Source of the DNA: an uncultured Selenomonadales bacterium
Lineage (GTDB): Bacteria; Bacillota; Negativicutes; Selenomonadales; Selenomonadaceae
Length of the DNA: 43,136 nt
Direction: 5' to 3'
Assembly (NCBI GenBank): GCA_900314765.1
Contig: OMWN01000027.1
Location: 1-43,136 of the forward strand
Shown: positions 32,208 through 40,434 of the stretch, piece by piece
Numbering within the stretch: position 1 is the first letter of the stretch
Layout: every line of letters starts with the position of its first letter
The notes under the pieces: model-generated
The model's input: only the letters and a program-made list of their open reading frames with translations
Database searches by the model: none
Told to the model about the DNA's origin: nothing
Made by a program: the position numbers and the translations under genes

Positions 32208-33470
32208 TCACACTTTTGCAAATGCCTGCTCGAGGTCGGCGATGATGTCGTCGATGTTCTCGAGGCCGACGGAGAGGCGTATCATGCCGGGATGGATGCC
32301 GCAGGCGAGGAGCTGCTCATCCGTAAGCTGACGGTGCGTCTCGCTCGCAGGATGCAGCACGCATGTCCTGATGTCGGCGACGTGCACTTCGTTCGACGCG
32401 AGCTTCAGGCTGTCCATGAATTTCACGGCCGTCTCCTTGCCGCCCTTTATGATGAACGAGATGACGCCGCTCGATTTGCCGCCGAGATATTTCACGGCAA
32501 GCTGATGATGCTTGTCGCTCGGGAGCCCTGGGTATGTCACGGACTCGACCTTTGGATTTGCTGCGAGATATTCCGCCGCTTTCATGGCGTGCTCGCAATA
32601 GACGGGCATTCTGACGGCCAGCGTCTCGAGTCCGAGGTTTAGGAGGAACGCGGAGTGCGCCGCAGGGTACGCGCCGAAATCGCGCATGAGCTGCATGCGC
32701 GCCTTTATGATGTATGCCGCTTTGCCGAACTCCTTCGTGTAAATGGTGCCGTGATACGATTCATCTGGCTCCGTGAACTCGGGGAAGTTGCCGTTCGTCC
32801 AGTCGAATTTGCCGCTGTCCACGATGACGCCGCCGCCCTGCAGAGCGTGGCCGTCCATGTATTTCGTCGTCGAATGCACGACGATGTCAGCGCCAAACTC
32901 AAACGGCTTGCAGAGTATCGGCGTCGCGAATGTGTTGTCGATGATGAGCGGAACGCCGTGAGCGTGTGCCACGTGCGCGAGCTTCTCGATGTCGCAGACG
33001 ATGAGCGCCGGGTTCGCAAGCGTCTCGCCGAACACGAGCTTCGTGTTCGGCTTCATCTTCGCGGAGATTTCCTCTTCGCTCGCCTCGGGGTCGAAGAAAA
33101 TGCACTCGATGCCGAAGCGCTTGAGCGTGACGGCGAAAAGATTGATGGTGCCGCCGTAGACCGTCGATGAGCAGATGATGCTGTCGCCCGTCTTCACGAG
33201 ATTCAGCACGGAGAAAAGCGTCGCGGCCTGCCCTGATGACGTGCACATCGCGCCCACGCCGCCCTCGAGGTCGGCGATTTTCTTCTCGACGGCGTCGACG
33301 GTCGGATTAGCGAAGCGCGAATACATCGGCTCTGTCGGTTTGTCGAACAGCGCCGCGATGTGCGCCGTTGAGTCGAAGCGGTACGTCGTGCTCTGGACGA
33401 TGGGCATGACGCTGGGCTCGCCGTTTTTGGGCGTGTAGCCCGAGTGCAGACATTTTGTTTCGTCTTTCAA
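32208..33470 (-). CDS. O-acetylhomoserine aminocarboxypropyltransferase/sulfhydrylase type PLP enzyme
   Basis: This 420-residue enzyme belongs to the Cys/Met-metabolism PLP family. It probably makes homocysteine (or methionine) from O-acetylhomoserine and sulfide (or methanethiol). Visible: YSRFANPTVDAVEKKIADLEG, the cofactor-stacking STVYGGTINLF, DNTFATPILCKPFEFGAD, the PLP lysine K203 in HSTTKYMDGH, and SVGLENIDDIIADL at the end. Methionine gamma-lyase is an alternative in this family. TTG at 33470 is chosen as start because AGGAG lies 8 nt before it; a GTG at 33479 is inside the ribosome site. No SAM riboswitch is recognised upstream. Confidence 0.88.
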   Translation of the reverse strand: MKDETKCLHSGYTPKNGEPSVMPIVQSTTYRFDSTAHIAALFDKPTEPMYSRFANPTVDAVEKKIADLEGGVGAMCTSSGQAATLFSVLNLVKTGDSIICSSTVYGGTINLFAVTLKRFGIECIFFDPEASEEEISAKMKPNTKLVFGETLANPALIVCDIEKLAHVAHAHGVPLIIDNTFATPILCKPFEFGADIVVHSTTKYMDGHALQGGGVIVDSGKFDWTNGNFPEFTEPDESYHGTIYTKEFGKAAYIIKARMQLMRDFGAYPAAHSAFLLNLGLETLAVRMPVYCEHAMKAAEYLAANPKVESVTYPGLPSDKHHQLAVKYLGGKSSGVISFIIKGGKETAVKFMDSLKLASNEVHVADIRTCVLHPASETHRQLTDEQLLACGIHPGMIRLSVGLENIDDIIADLEQAFAKV

Positions 33471-33704
33471 TGAAATCACTCCTATGAAAATATTTGGAAA
33501 ATATTAGGAAATGTTACAAAACATACTAACAATACATACTAACAATACATACAATGATAGCGAATTACCTTGATGTATTCAAGTCACAAAAAAATTTTTT
33601 GTGTCATGCTTGTGATGATGTGAAATGGATTTTGTGAGTTATGCTTGCGACGCATAACAAAAAATTTTATAATTGGAAATAAAATGCAAAATTGGAAGTG
33701 AAAT

Positions 33705-35036
33705 TTGAATATGGAAGAGGACTCACTTTTCGCGCCGCGCGATGAGGACACACAGCCGCTCGCGGAGAGGCTTCGCCCGCGCACGCTCGATGAATTTGTC
33801 GGGCAGCGTCATCTCGTCGGCGAGGGGAAAATACTGAGGCGGCTCATTGAGGGCGACCACGTGTCGTCGATGATTTTCTGGGGGCCGCCTGGCGTCGGCA
33901 AGACGACGCTTGCGCGCATCATCGCACATTCGACGAAGTCGTCGTTCATAAATTTTTCGGCGGTGACGAGCGGCATCAAAGAGATACGCACGGTCATGCA
34001 GCAGGCTGAGGAAAATCGCCGCTACGGCGACAGGACCATCGTGTTCGTCGACGAAATTCATCGCTTCAACAAGGCACAGCAGGACGCTTTTTTGCCGTTC
34101 GTCGAGAAGGGGAGCATCGTGCTCATCGGCGCGACGACGGAGAACCCGTCGTTCGAGGTGAACGGCGCTCTTTTGTCGCGGTGCAAAGTGTTCGTGCTGA
34201 AGGCGCTGACGACGGACGACATCGTGAATCTTTTGAAGCGCGCGATACATGACGAGCGCGGCTTTGGCAAGCAAAACGTCAGCATCGACGACGAACTGTT
34301 GTCAGCGATAGCGACGTTTGCGAACGGCGACGCGCGCATGGCGCTCTCGACGCTCGAGATGGCGGTGCTGAACGGCGACGAAAACGGCGGCGTCACAGTA
34401 ATTTCGAGCGAGACGATAGAGCAAATCACGTCGAAGAAGTCGCTGCTCTACGACAAAAAAGGCGAGGAACACTATAATCTTATCTCGGCACTGCATAAAT
34501 CGATGAGGAACTCTGACCCCGACGCGGCCGTGTACTGGCTCGCGCGGATGCTCGAGGCGGGCGAGGACCCGCTCTACATCGCGCGGCGCGTGACGCGGTT
34601 CGCGGCGGAGGACGTGGGGCTCGCCGACCCGCGCGCGATCGAGATTGCCGTCGCGGCGTATCAGGCGTGTCACTTCATCGGCGTGCCCGAGTGCAACGTC
34701 CATCTGACCGAGGCCGTCATCTACATGTCGCTCGCGCCGAAGTCGAACGCGATGGAGTCCGCGTACTTCGCCGCGCGAGACGATGCCATGAACATGCTCG
34801 ACGAGCCCGTGCCGCTCGTCATACGCAACGCGCCGACGCGCCTCATGAAAAACCTCGGCTATGGCGATGGCTACCAGTATGCGCACGACTACGCCGACAA
34901 GCTCACGACGATGCAGTGCCTTCCCGATTCACTCGTCGGTCATGAATATTATCACCCAACAGAGCAGGGCGTCGAAGGCCGCTTCAAAAAGCGTCTCGAG
35001 GACATAAAAGAATGGAAGAAGAATCATGCGAAATAA
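33705..35036 (+). CDS. rarA: Replication-associated recombination protein A (AAA+ ATPase)
   Basis: RarA/MgsA acts at stalled replication forks. The 443-residue protein has PLAERLRPRTLDEFVGQ, Walker A WGPPGVGKTTLA (G60-T68), Walker B VFVDEIHRFNKAQQD, sensor-1 IGATTENPSFEV, and the MgsA C-terminal tetramerisation domain (APKSNAMESAY, LPDSLVGHEYYHPTEQG). TTG at 33705 is supported by GGAAG 6 nt upstream; ATG at 33711 is the alternative and changes little. The 225 bp before it (33480-33704) hold short CATACTAACAATA direct repeats and AT-rich DNA, but no gene. Confidence 0.95.
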   Translation: MNMEEDSLFAPRDEDTQPLAERLRPRTLDEFVGQRHLVGEGKILRRLIEGDHVSSMIFWGPPGVGKTTLARIIAHSTKSSFINFSAVTSGIKEIRTVMQQAEENRRYGDRTIVFVDEIHRFNKAQQDAFLPFVEKGSIVLIGATTENPSFEVNGALLSRCKVFVLKALTTDDIVNLLKRAIHDERGFGKQNVSIDDELLSAIATFANGDARMALSTLEMAVLNGDENGGVTVISSETIEQITSKKSLLYDKKGEEHYNLISALHKSMRNSDPDAAVYWLARMLEAGEDPLYIARRVTRFAAEDVGLADPRAIEIAVAAYQACHFIGVPECNVHLTEAVIYMSLAPKSNAMESAYFAARDDAMNMLDEPVPLVIRNAPTRLMKNLGYGDGYQYAHDYADKLTTMQCLPDSLVGHEYYHPTEQGVEGRFKKRLEDIKEWKKNHAK

Positions 35037-35068
35037 AGCTGAAAATATAAGCAAATGAGGTGAGCAAA

Positions 35069-35944
35069 ATGGAAATTCGTGTGCTGCGGTATTTTCTCGC
35101 GGTTGCGCGCGAGGAGAACATTTCGCGGGCGGCGGAGAAGCTTCATGTCACGCAGCCGACGCTGTCGAGGCAGCTTGCGGACCTCGAGGATGAGATTGGC
35201 ATGATGCTTTTCAGACGCGGCCGCCGCATAACGCTGACGGAGGCGGGCATGATACTGCGCCGCCGCGCGGAGGAGGTCGTCGCGCTCATGGACAAGATAG
35301 AGACGGATTTCGCTGAGGCCGATGACGTGAGCGGCACCATATCCATCGGCAGCGGCATATATGACGCGTTTGCGCCGCTCAGCGCGCTCATGGACGAATT
35401 CGTGGAGCAGTATCCGAAGGTGCAGTACGATGTGTTCACGGGCACGGCTGACATTTTGAAGGAGCGGCTCGATCATGGTCTCCTCGATTTTGCAGTGCTT
35501 CAGGAGCCGATAGACGTGAGCCACTATGATTATTTCAGACTGCGCGAGAAAGAGTTTTGGTGCCTTGCGATGAATGCTCAAAATCCGTTAGCGTCAAAGA
35601 AAACGATAAAGCGTGAGGATATCGTCGGCCATCGGCTGTTTCTTCCTGCACGCCTCGCCGTGCGTCACGAGGTGGAGAATTGGCTCGGCAATCTTGACGA
35701 TTTCTCCGTCGTCGTCTATCAAAATCTTGCTGGCAATGGTCTTTCGAGCGTCGAGCGCGGCTTTGCTGAGATGATAACGCTCAAGGGCTCGGTGAAATAT
35801 GTTGATCCTGCAAGATTTGCCGTGAGGCCGCTCGCCCCTGCGCTTACGTCGTCCGTTGTGCTCGCGTGGAAGAAGATGAGCCCCATATTTGGCGCTGCGA
35901 GCAAATTTCTTGATTTCGTACAGGAACGCAAAACGTCTGAATGA
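35069..35944 (+). CDS. LysR-family transcriptional regulator
   Basis: The 291-residue protein begins with a LysR winged HTH (RVLRYFLAVAREENISRAAEKLHVTQPTLSRQLADLE, here cited in part as LHVTQPTLSRQL) and a GRRITLTEAG wing. A periplasmic-binding-like effector domain (about 90-290) follows. ATG at 35069 is chosen because GAGG is 8 nt upstream; an earlier GTG overlaps the ribosome site. The next gene on the same strand, a flavodoxin-like lipoprotein, has its own promoter in the intervening 146 bp and is a plausible target. LysR proteins usually control an adjacent gene; the ligand is unknown. Confidence 0.92.
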   Translation: MEIRVLRYFLAVAREENISRAAEKLHVTQPTLSRQLADLEDEIGMMLFRRGRRITLTEAGMILRRRAEEVVALMDKIETDFAEADDVSGTISIGSGIYDAFAPLSALMDEFVEQYPKVQYDVFTGTADILKERLDHGLLDFAVLQEPIDVSHYDYFRLREKEFWCLAMNAQNPLASKKTIKREDIVGHRLFLPARLAVRHEVENWLGNLDDFSVVVYQNLAGNGLSSVERGFAEMITLKGSVKYVDPARFAVRPLAPALTSSVVLAWKKMSPIFGAASKFLDFVQERKTSE

Positions 35945-36002
35945 TGTGCACGAAAGAGGCTAATCATAGACGAAAGGCATAAGAAAATATTTTGCATGAG
36001 TA

Positions 36003-36032
36003 TTGGACGAATGAAGTATTTCCCCATATAAT
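36003..36032 (+). promoter_or_regulatory. Promoter of the flavodoxin-like lipoprotein gene
   Basis: TTGGAC (36003-36008) and TATAAT (36027-36032) are 18 nt apart. The leader would be about 50 nt. Confidence 0.65.
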
Positions 36033-36090
36033 GAGGGTACAGTCAATCGTGGCTGTGATTGGTGATTGTTTTAAATGGGGAGGAATGAAC

Positions 36091-36723
36091 ATGAAGAAGA
36101 TTTTCGCAATCATTTTGGCGGCGGTCATGGCGCTGGCTGCGCTGGGCTGCGGCGGTGGCTCTGACAAGAAATCGAGCAGCGCACCTGCACCGCAGACGAA
36201 AACGAGCAGCGGGACGACGGCGAAGGCGTCTGCCGCGCCGCAGAGTCTTGCAGGAAAAAAGGTGCTCGTCGCGTATTTCTCGTGGAGTGGCAACACGCGC
36301 GCCGTGGCGGAGCGCATAGCGAGTGAGACGAACGGCGAGATTTTTGAAATCGTGCCGGCAACGCCGTATCCATCAGACTACAGCGAGACGGCCGACCAAG
36401 CGAAGCAGGAGCAGTCGGAGAATGCGCGCCCTGCCATTGCGGGCGACGTCGCTGACTTCGCGAGCTACGATGTCGTCATGCTCGGATTTCCGATTTGGTG
36501 GTATCGTGAGCCAATGATTATCGACACGTTCCTCGAGACACACGATTTCGCGGGCAAGACCATCGTGCCGTTCTCGACGAGTGGCGGCTCCGACATCGCC
36601 GACGCCGTGTCGTACATCAGGAGCATGGCGGGCGGCGCGACGGTGCTCGACGGCATAAATTTCACGGACAGGAACAACCTCGATGGGCTCGAGGACTGGC
36701 TCTCCGCATCGGGCCTTCGCTGA
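36091..36723 (+). CDS. Flavodoxin-like lipoprotein
   Basis: The 210-residue protein has a lipoprotein signal (KKIFAIILAAVMALAALGC, lipobox cysteine C20) and a low-complexity Ser/Thr/Ala-rich linker (about 24-52). A flavodoxin_4-type domain follows, with the FMN phosphate loop FSWSGNTRAVAERI and the aromatic-rich GFPIWWYREP. It is probably anchored outside the inner membrane and may bind FMN, an unusual place for a flavodoxin. ATG at 36091 follows GGGGAGGA; an in-frame ATG at 36085 overlaps the ribosome site. A cytosolic relative lies at 39954. Redox partners are unknown. Confidence 0.88.
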   Translation: MKKIFAIILAAVMALAALGCGGGSDKKSSSAPAPQTKTSSGTTAKASAAPQSLAGKKVLVAYFSWSGNTRAVAERIASETNGEIFEIVPATPYPSDYSETADQAKQEQSENARPAIAGDVADFASYDVVMLGFPIWWYREPMIIDTFLETHDFAGKTIVPFSTSGGSDIADAVSYIRSMAGGATVLDGINFTDRNNLDGLEDWLSASGLR

Positions 36724-36726
36724 TGG

Positions 36727-36987
36727 GTGACAAAATTGACGATGGCAAAAGAGGCAAGGACGGTGGACGAGAGCGAGGCGAAGCTCCTTTCGCTCTTTGG
36801 CATGACAGAGGACGAGACAGCGAGGTTTTTTGCGTCGAGCACAATGATCAAAGAGAAAATGTTGCGCCGTCATCGCGCGCGGCTCCTTGAGAGCATCCAC
36901 GCCCAGCAGGAGACGCTTGATAAGATGGACTACATGATTTGGCGGATGAGAGACACGCAAAATCCACAGAAAGACGTGAACTTGTAA
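36727..36987 (+). CDS. Small coiled-coil protein resembling a MerR C-terminal helix
   Basis: The 86-residue product has a charged N-terminus and a long amphipathic helix (about 45-80; RRHRARLLESIHAQQETLDK, then MDYMIW). This resembles the C-terminal dimerisation helix of MerR-family regulators. No helix-turn-helix is present, so it is either a stand-alone small protein or a remnant. GTG at 36727 is 3 nt after the lipoprotein stop, ATG at 36742 is the alternative, and neither has a strong ribosome site. It is probably cotranscribed with the lipoprotein. Function unknown. Confidence 0.55.
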   Translation: MTKLTMAKEARTVDESEAKLLSLFGMTEDETARFFASSTMIKEKMLRRHRARLLESIHAQQETLDKMDYMIWRMRDTQNPQKDVNL

Positions 36988-37016
36988 AAGTTGTGTCCGG
37001 GTTTTGCTACTATGCT

Positions 37017-37273
37017 ACCCTCTCCGCCTCGCATTCGCTCGGCACCTCCCCCAGAGTGGGAGGCTGCCTCCACAGATTCTGGAATTATTTACTCAAGCTG
37101 AATCGATTCATTAGTAAAAGCCTGATTACAAGTTTTCATCGTAATTGAATTGTGTAGCTTGCTTTATCCTGTAAAATTAAGAACTATTGTTCACTATTGA
37201 TTGTATCGTGAAGCATTGATTTCGCTATGCCTCCCACTCTGGGGGAGGTGGCCCCGAAGGGGCCGGAGAGGGT
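37017..37273. repeat. Repeat A4: 257-bp element, inverted orientation (subfamily II)
   Basis: The ends are ACCCTCTCCGCC and GGCCGGAGAGGGT. Reverse-complemented, the whole interior matches A3 (GCTTCACGATA, CAATTACGATGAAAA and GAGTAAATAAT blocks in the same order). It occupies the gap between the coiled-coil gene and the infC promoter, leaving that promoter intact 64 bp downstream. It lacks the CATGCC/GGCATG insertion. Confidence 0.85.
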
Positions 37274-37337
37274 CTTCACAGACTCATAAGATTTTGGATT
37301 TATGAGCTCCAAGTTGCAATTTATTTCGATTTCCCTA

Positions 37338-37366
37338 TTGACGAGGCACGGCGGCTGTGGTATCAT
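37338..37366 (+). promoter_or_regulatory. Promoter of the infC-rpmI-rplT operon
   Basis: TTGACG (37338-37343) and TATCAT (37361-37366) are exactly 17 nt apart. The transcript would begin near 37373, leaving a leader of about 140 nt. Confidence 0.8.
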
Positions 37367-37374
37367 ATCCAAGT

Positions 37375-37487
37375 ATTAGCAAAGCAGAGGCCACCGCTTC
37401 TCACCTTGGCGACATGGGTCGTCGGGTTTGATATTGGGATTTGGAATCAATGAGGGTGGCGTTTTGCGCCGCCCTTTTTCGTTTGTA
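37375..37487 (+). promoter_or_regulatory. infC operon leader with attenuator (L20-leader-like)
   Basis: The leader ends in an intrinsic terminator (GGGTGGCG-TTTTG-CGCCGCCC then TTTTT, 37455-37482) placed just before the infC ribosome site. Upstream is GC-rich structured sequence (GAGGCCACCGCTTCTCACC, GGCGACATGGGTCGTCGGG). In Bacillus subtilis L20 represses this operon by attenuation in such a leader. Assignment to that class rests on position, the terminator and gene order, not on a covariance-model match. Confidence 0.6.
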
Positions 37488-37511
37488 TTTTTTCATCGGA
37501 GGTGTGTTGTT

Positions 37512-38099
37512 ATTAGCAAGGGCAGTTTGAGAATCAATGAGGAGATTCACATCAGGGAAGTGCGCGTGACAAGCGCGACTGGCGAGCAGCTCGGAATAAT
37601 GCAGACGCGTGACGCGTTGAGATTGGCCGAGGAGCAGCATCTTGACCTCGTTGAGGTGGCTCCGAAGGCGAGGCCACCAGTATGCCGCATCATGGATTTC
37701 GGAAAGTATCGTTATGAGCAACAGAAACGCGAAAAGGAAGCCAAAAAGAAGCAGAAGGTCATCACGATCAAGGAAGTAAAGCTTCGTCCCAATATCGAGC
37801 AGCATGATTTTGATGTCAAGCTGAAAAATGCTTTGCGCTTTGTAGAGGAAGGCAACAAGGTCAAGGTCACGATCATGTTCCGTGGCCGTGAGATGAGCCA
37901 TCAGGAGCTCGGCCGCGACGTGCTTGACCGCGTCGCCGAGTGCATGAAGGACAAAGTGCAGATAGAGCGCGGGGCAAAGGTGGAGGGCCGCAACATGACG
38001 ATGGTCCTCGCGCCGAAGCCAGCGGGCAAGACGCCGAAGGCGAAGCCCGAGCGCAGTGAGTCAAACAATGAAGAGCAAGGAAATGGAGGAGACAAGTAA
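37512..38099 (+). CDS. infC: Translation initiation factor IF-3 (AUU start)
   Basis: IF-3 binds the 30S subunit and enforces initiator tRNA and start-codon choice. The protein is 195 residues: an N domain ([46 protein letters not shown]), a lysine-rich linker ([10 protein letters not shown]), and a C domain ([30 protein letters not shown]). The C-terminal tail is longer and polar. The start is ATT at 37512: GGAGG lies 9 nt before it, no ATG/GTG/TTG fits in frame, and AUU is the conserved, self-regulating infC start. The frame is open further upstream, but it runs into the leader terminator. Confidence 0.95.
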   Translation: MSKGSLRINEEIHIREVRVTSATGEQLGIMQTRDALRLAEEQHLDLVEVAPKARPPVCRIMDFGKYRYEQQKREKEAKKKQKVITIKEVKLRPNIEQHDFDVKLKNALRFVEEGNKVKVTIMFRGREMSHQELGRDVLDRVAECMKDKVQIERGAKVEGRNMTMVLAPKPAGKTPKAKPERSESNNEEQGNGGDK

Positions 38100-38296
38100 T
38101 GCCAAAGATGAAAACCCGTCGTGCCGCCGCAAAGCGTTTCACGACCACGGGATCAGGAAAGTTCAAGCGCAACAAGGCTTTCAAGAGCCATATTCTGGAG
38201 AAGAAATCGCCAAAGCGCAAGCGCAATCTGCGTAAAGCAGCTATCATTACGGCGGCGGATCACAACCGCGTTCGTCGCATGCTGCCGTACGCCTGA
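38099..38296 (+). CDS. rpmI: 50S ribosomal protein L35
   Basis: The 65-residue, strongly basic protein matches L35 ([41 protein letters not shown]). The ATG shares its first base with the infC stop (TAATG), and GGAGGAG lies upstream, so translation is coupled to infC. Confidence 0.98.
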   Translation: MPKMKTRRAAAKRFTTTGSGKFKRNKAFKSHILEKKSPKRKRNLRKAAIITAADHNRVRRMLPYA

Positions 38297-38323
38297 GTCG
38301 TGATTTGAGGAGGATACTGTAAA

Positions 38324-38677
38324 ATGGCAAGAGTAAAAACTGGTGTGACGGCGCATCGTCGTCACAAGAAGATATTGAAGCTCGCTAAGGGCTATCGTGG
38401 TGCACGCAGCAAGCAGTTCAAGAAGGCCAATGAGCTCGTGATGAAGGCTCTCTTCTATGCGCGTCGTGACCGTCGCAAGAAGAAGGGCGAGTTCCGCAAG
38501 CTCTGGATCACCCGCATCAATGCCGCTGCGCACATGAACGGCATTTCCTACAGCCGCTTCATCTGCGGTCTCACGAAGGCCGGCGTCGAGGTCGACCGCA
38601 AGATGCTCGCAGACCTCGCCGTGAACGATGCAAACGCGTTCGCAAAGATGGTCGCTGTCGCGAAAGAAAATCTGTAA
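38324..38677 (+). CDS. rplT: 50S ribosomal protein L20
   Basis: The 117-residue protein matches L20 in length and sequence ([54 protein letters not shown]). It is needed early in 50S assembly and, in Bacillus, represses its own operon through the leader. GAGGA precedes the ATG. A terminator follows within 20 nt. Confidence 0.99.
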   Translation: MARVKTGVTAHRRHKKILKLAKGYRGARSKQFKKANELVMKALFYARRDRRKKKGEFRKLWITRINAAAHMNGISYSRFICGLTKAGVEVDRKMLADLAVNDANAFAKMVAVAKENL

Positions 38678-38693
38678 TACATAACGAAAACGA

Positions 38694-38724
38694 AGGGGAC
38701 GGATGTATGCCGTCCTCTTTTTTC
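38694..38724 (+). terminator. Intrinsic terminator after rplT
   Basis: GGGGACGG-ATGTATG-CCGTCCTC is followed by TTTTTT. The T-run is followed at once by the ribosome site of the next gene, so some read-through into the methyltransferase is possible. Confidence 0.85.
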
Positions 38725-38738
38725 ATAAGGAGGACAAA

Positions 38739-39575
38739 ATGGAGCGGATAGAGAGTCTGGCGAATGGGCGGATAAAGCTAGCGGCGAGTCTTCATCAGCG
38801 GAGGACGCGCGAGCAGACGGGGAAGTTCATCGCTGAGGGTGTGCGCCTCGTCGAGACGGCGGTGGCGTCGAGCTGGCGCGTTGATTTCATGATTGTGACG
38901 GACGATGCTCTCAAAAACGAGCGCGTCAAAAGCATCGCGGAGAAGCTCGAGGCGCGTCGTGTGCCTGTGCTTGTGGCGTCGCGAGAGCTTTACAAGAAGG
39001 CTGCGGCGACGGACACGCCGCAGGGCGTGCTCTGTGTGATGGAGCGCCGCGCGTGGACGATGGACGACATTGCCGCGTCAATGGGCACTGGGGAGGGCGC
39101 GGCAGAGAAAGCGCCGCTCATCGTCGTGCTTGACGGCGTGCAAGACCCCGGCAACGCGGGAACCATCCTTCGCACGGCTGATGCCGTCGGCGCGACAGGC
39201 GTGATTGCGATGAAGGGCACGACGGACTTTTTTTCTGACAAGGTCGTGCGTTCGGCGATGGGCTCGCTGTTTCATTTGCCCGTCGTGACGTCGGTCGATA
39301 CGGCGGATTTATTGACGTTCGTCGAGCAGCAGAGCCTCAGCGTGTTCGTGACGATGCTCGACGATACGGCTCGGCCACATTTTGATGCGGATTTCACGGT
39401 GCCGTCGGCTATCGTTTTCGGCAACGAGGGGAGCGGCGTTTCGGGCGCGCTTCGCGATGTCGGCGAGAAAATTTTCATACCGATGAGAGGTCAGACGGAG
39501 TCGCTGAATGTTGCCACGTCGGCTGCAATCGTGCTGTATGAGGCCGTAAGACAGAGATATTATATGAGTTTATGA
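38739..39575 (+). CDS. SpoU/TrmH-family (SPOUT) RNA methyltransferase
   Basis: The 278-residue protein has an N-terminal substrate-binding domain (about 1-100; RTREQTGKFIAEGVRLVE). The C-terminal SPOUT fold with the three motifs of 2'-O-methyltransferases follows: DGVQDPGNAGTILRTADAVG, FGNEGSGVS and IPMRGQTESLNVATSAAIVL. It uses SAM to methylate a ribose in rRNA or tRNA; the target is unknown. ATG at 38739 follows AAGGAGG; a longer frame to 38703 is rejected because it runs through the terminator. The order after rplT is common in Firmicutes, as with ysgA. Confidence 0.93.
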   Translation: MERIESLANGRIKLAASLHQRRTREQTGKFIAEGVRLVETAVASSWRVDFMIVTDDALKNERVKSIAEKLEARRVPVLVASRELYKKAAATDTPQGVLCVMERRAWTMDDIAASMGTGEGAAEKAPLIVVLDGVQDPGNAGTILRTADAVGATGVIAMKGTTDFFSDKVVRSAMGSLFHLPVVTSVDTADLLTFVEQQSLSVFVTMLDDTARPHFDADFTVPSAIVFGNEGSGVSGALRDVGEKIFIPMRGQTESLNVATSAAIVLYEAVRQRYYMSL

Positions 39576-39604
39576 AATTATGGGTTTGCAAAATAATTTG
39601 TTAG

Positions 39605-39837
39605 GTCACCCCACCACCGCGCTTTGCGCGGTCCTCCGCCCCTCAAGGGGCGGACAAAAACAGGACGTTCGATACGATTATAACCTTTAAGGATATGCCT
39701 AAAGTGATAGTTGAGATGATACAATCGTAGCGTTAAAAGTAAATCAAAAGCGGTAGAGTATTACGTAAAGCCTGCTTTCGCGTTCAGTCCGCCCATTGAG
39801 GGGCGAGGAACCATGCGTAGTATTGTGGTGGGGTGAC
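39605..39837. repeat. Repeat B2: complete 233-bp element with terminal inverted repeats
   Basis: The left end GTCACCCCACCACCGCGC (39605) is matched by TGGTGGGGTGAC at the right (to 39837). Inner arms are CCCCTCAAGGGGCGGAC at left and GTCCGCCCATTGAGGGG at right. The interior is AT-rich and encodes nothing. Single ends of this family are found at 4700-4772 and 11644-11697. It fills most of the 378-bp gap after the methyltransferase gene. Confidence 0.85.
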
Positions 39838-39953
39838 TTAAAAGCCTCTTTCTCAAACCCATAAATAGATAAATTTCATATTCGAGTGAGACAATACGAA
39901 TTAGCACAGAATTGCGTTAGCAAATGAAGCAGGTTTTGTAGGAGGAATGAAGT

Positions 39954-40433
39954 ATGTCAAAAACGTTGGTAGCTTATTTTTCTGCGTCCGGTGTCACGAG
40001 GGCTGTTGCAAAGTCGCTCGCGGCGGCCGCAGATGCGGATCTTTTTGAGATTGAGGCGGCGCCGCACTACTCGGAGGCCGATGTGAATTGGCGCGACAAG
40101 AACAGCCGCGCATCGCGTGAGAATGCGGACCCGTCGTCGAGGCCAGAGATTGCGAAGAAAGTCACTGACATGGGGCAGTACGATGTCGTCTACCTCGGCT
40201 ATCCTATCTGGTGGGGCGGCGCGCCGAGGATTATCAATTCATTCCTTGAGTCGTATGATTTCGAGGGCAAGGTCATCATCCCATTCGCGACGAGCGGCGG
40301 CAGCTCTCTCGGCAGGAGCGGTGACGTGCTGCGCGAGGCGTCGGCGCCGAAGGCGACATGGCTCAAGGGCAAGCTCCTCAATGGCAATCCGTCCGTTTCC
40401 GACCTCAAGGCGTGGACAGACAGCGTAAAATAA
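39954..40433 (+). CDS. Flavodoxin (cytosolic)
   Basis: The 159-residue flavodoxin_4-type protein has the FMN phosphate loop YFSASGVTRAVAKSL at the N-terminus and GYPIWWGGAP near the isoalloxazine site. Unlike the lipoprotein at 36091 it has no signal peptide. TAGGAGG precedes the ATG. The stop is one base before the ribF start, so flavodoxin and the FMN/FAD synthetase are made from one message. Its electron-transfer partners are unknown. Confidence 0.93.
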   Translation: MSKTLVAYFSASGVTRAVAKSLAAAADADLFEIEAAPHYSEADVNWRDKNSRASRENADPSSRPEIAKKVTDMGQYDVVYLGYPIWWGGAPRIINSFLESYDFEGKVIIPFATSGGSSLGRSGDVLREASAPKATWLKGKLLNGNPSVSDLKAWTDSVK

Positions 40434-40434
40434 A

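Noticed and set aside
33471-33704. SAM (S-box) or other methionine riboswitch before the sulfhydrylase gene
   Set aside because: The AT-rich 230-bp region shows short direct repeats but no conserved riboswitch core or terminator.
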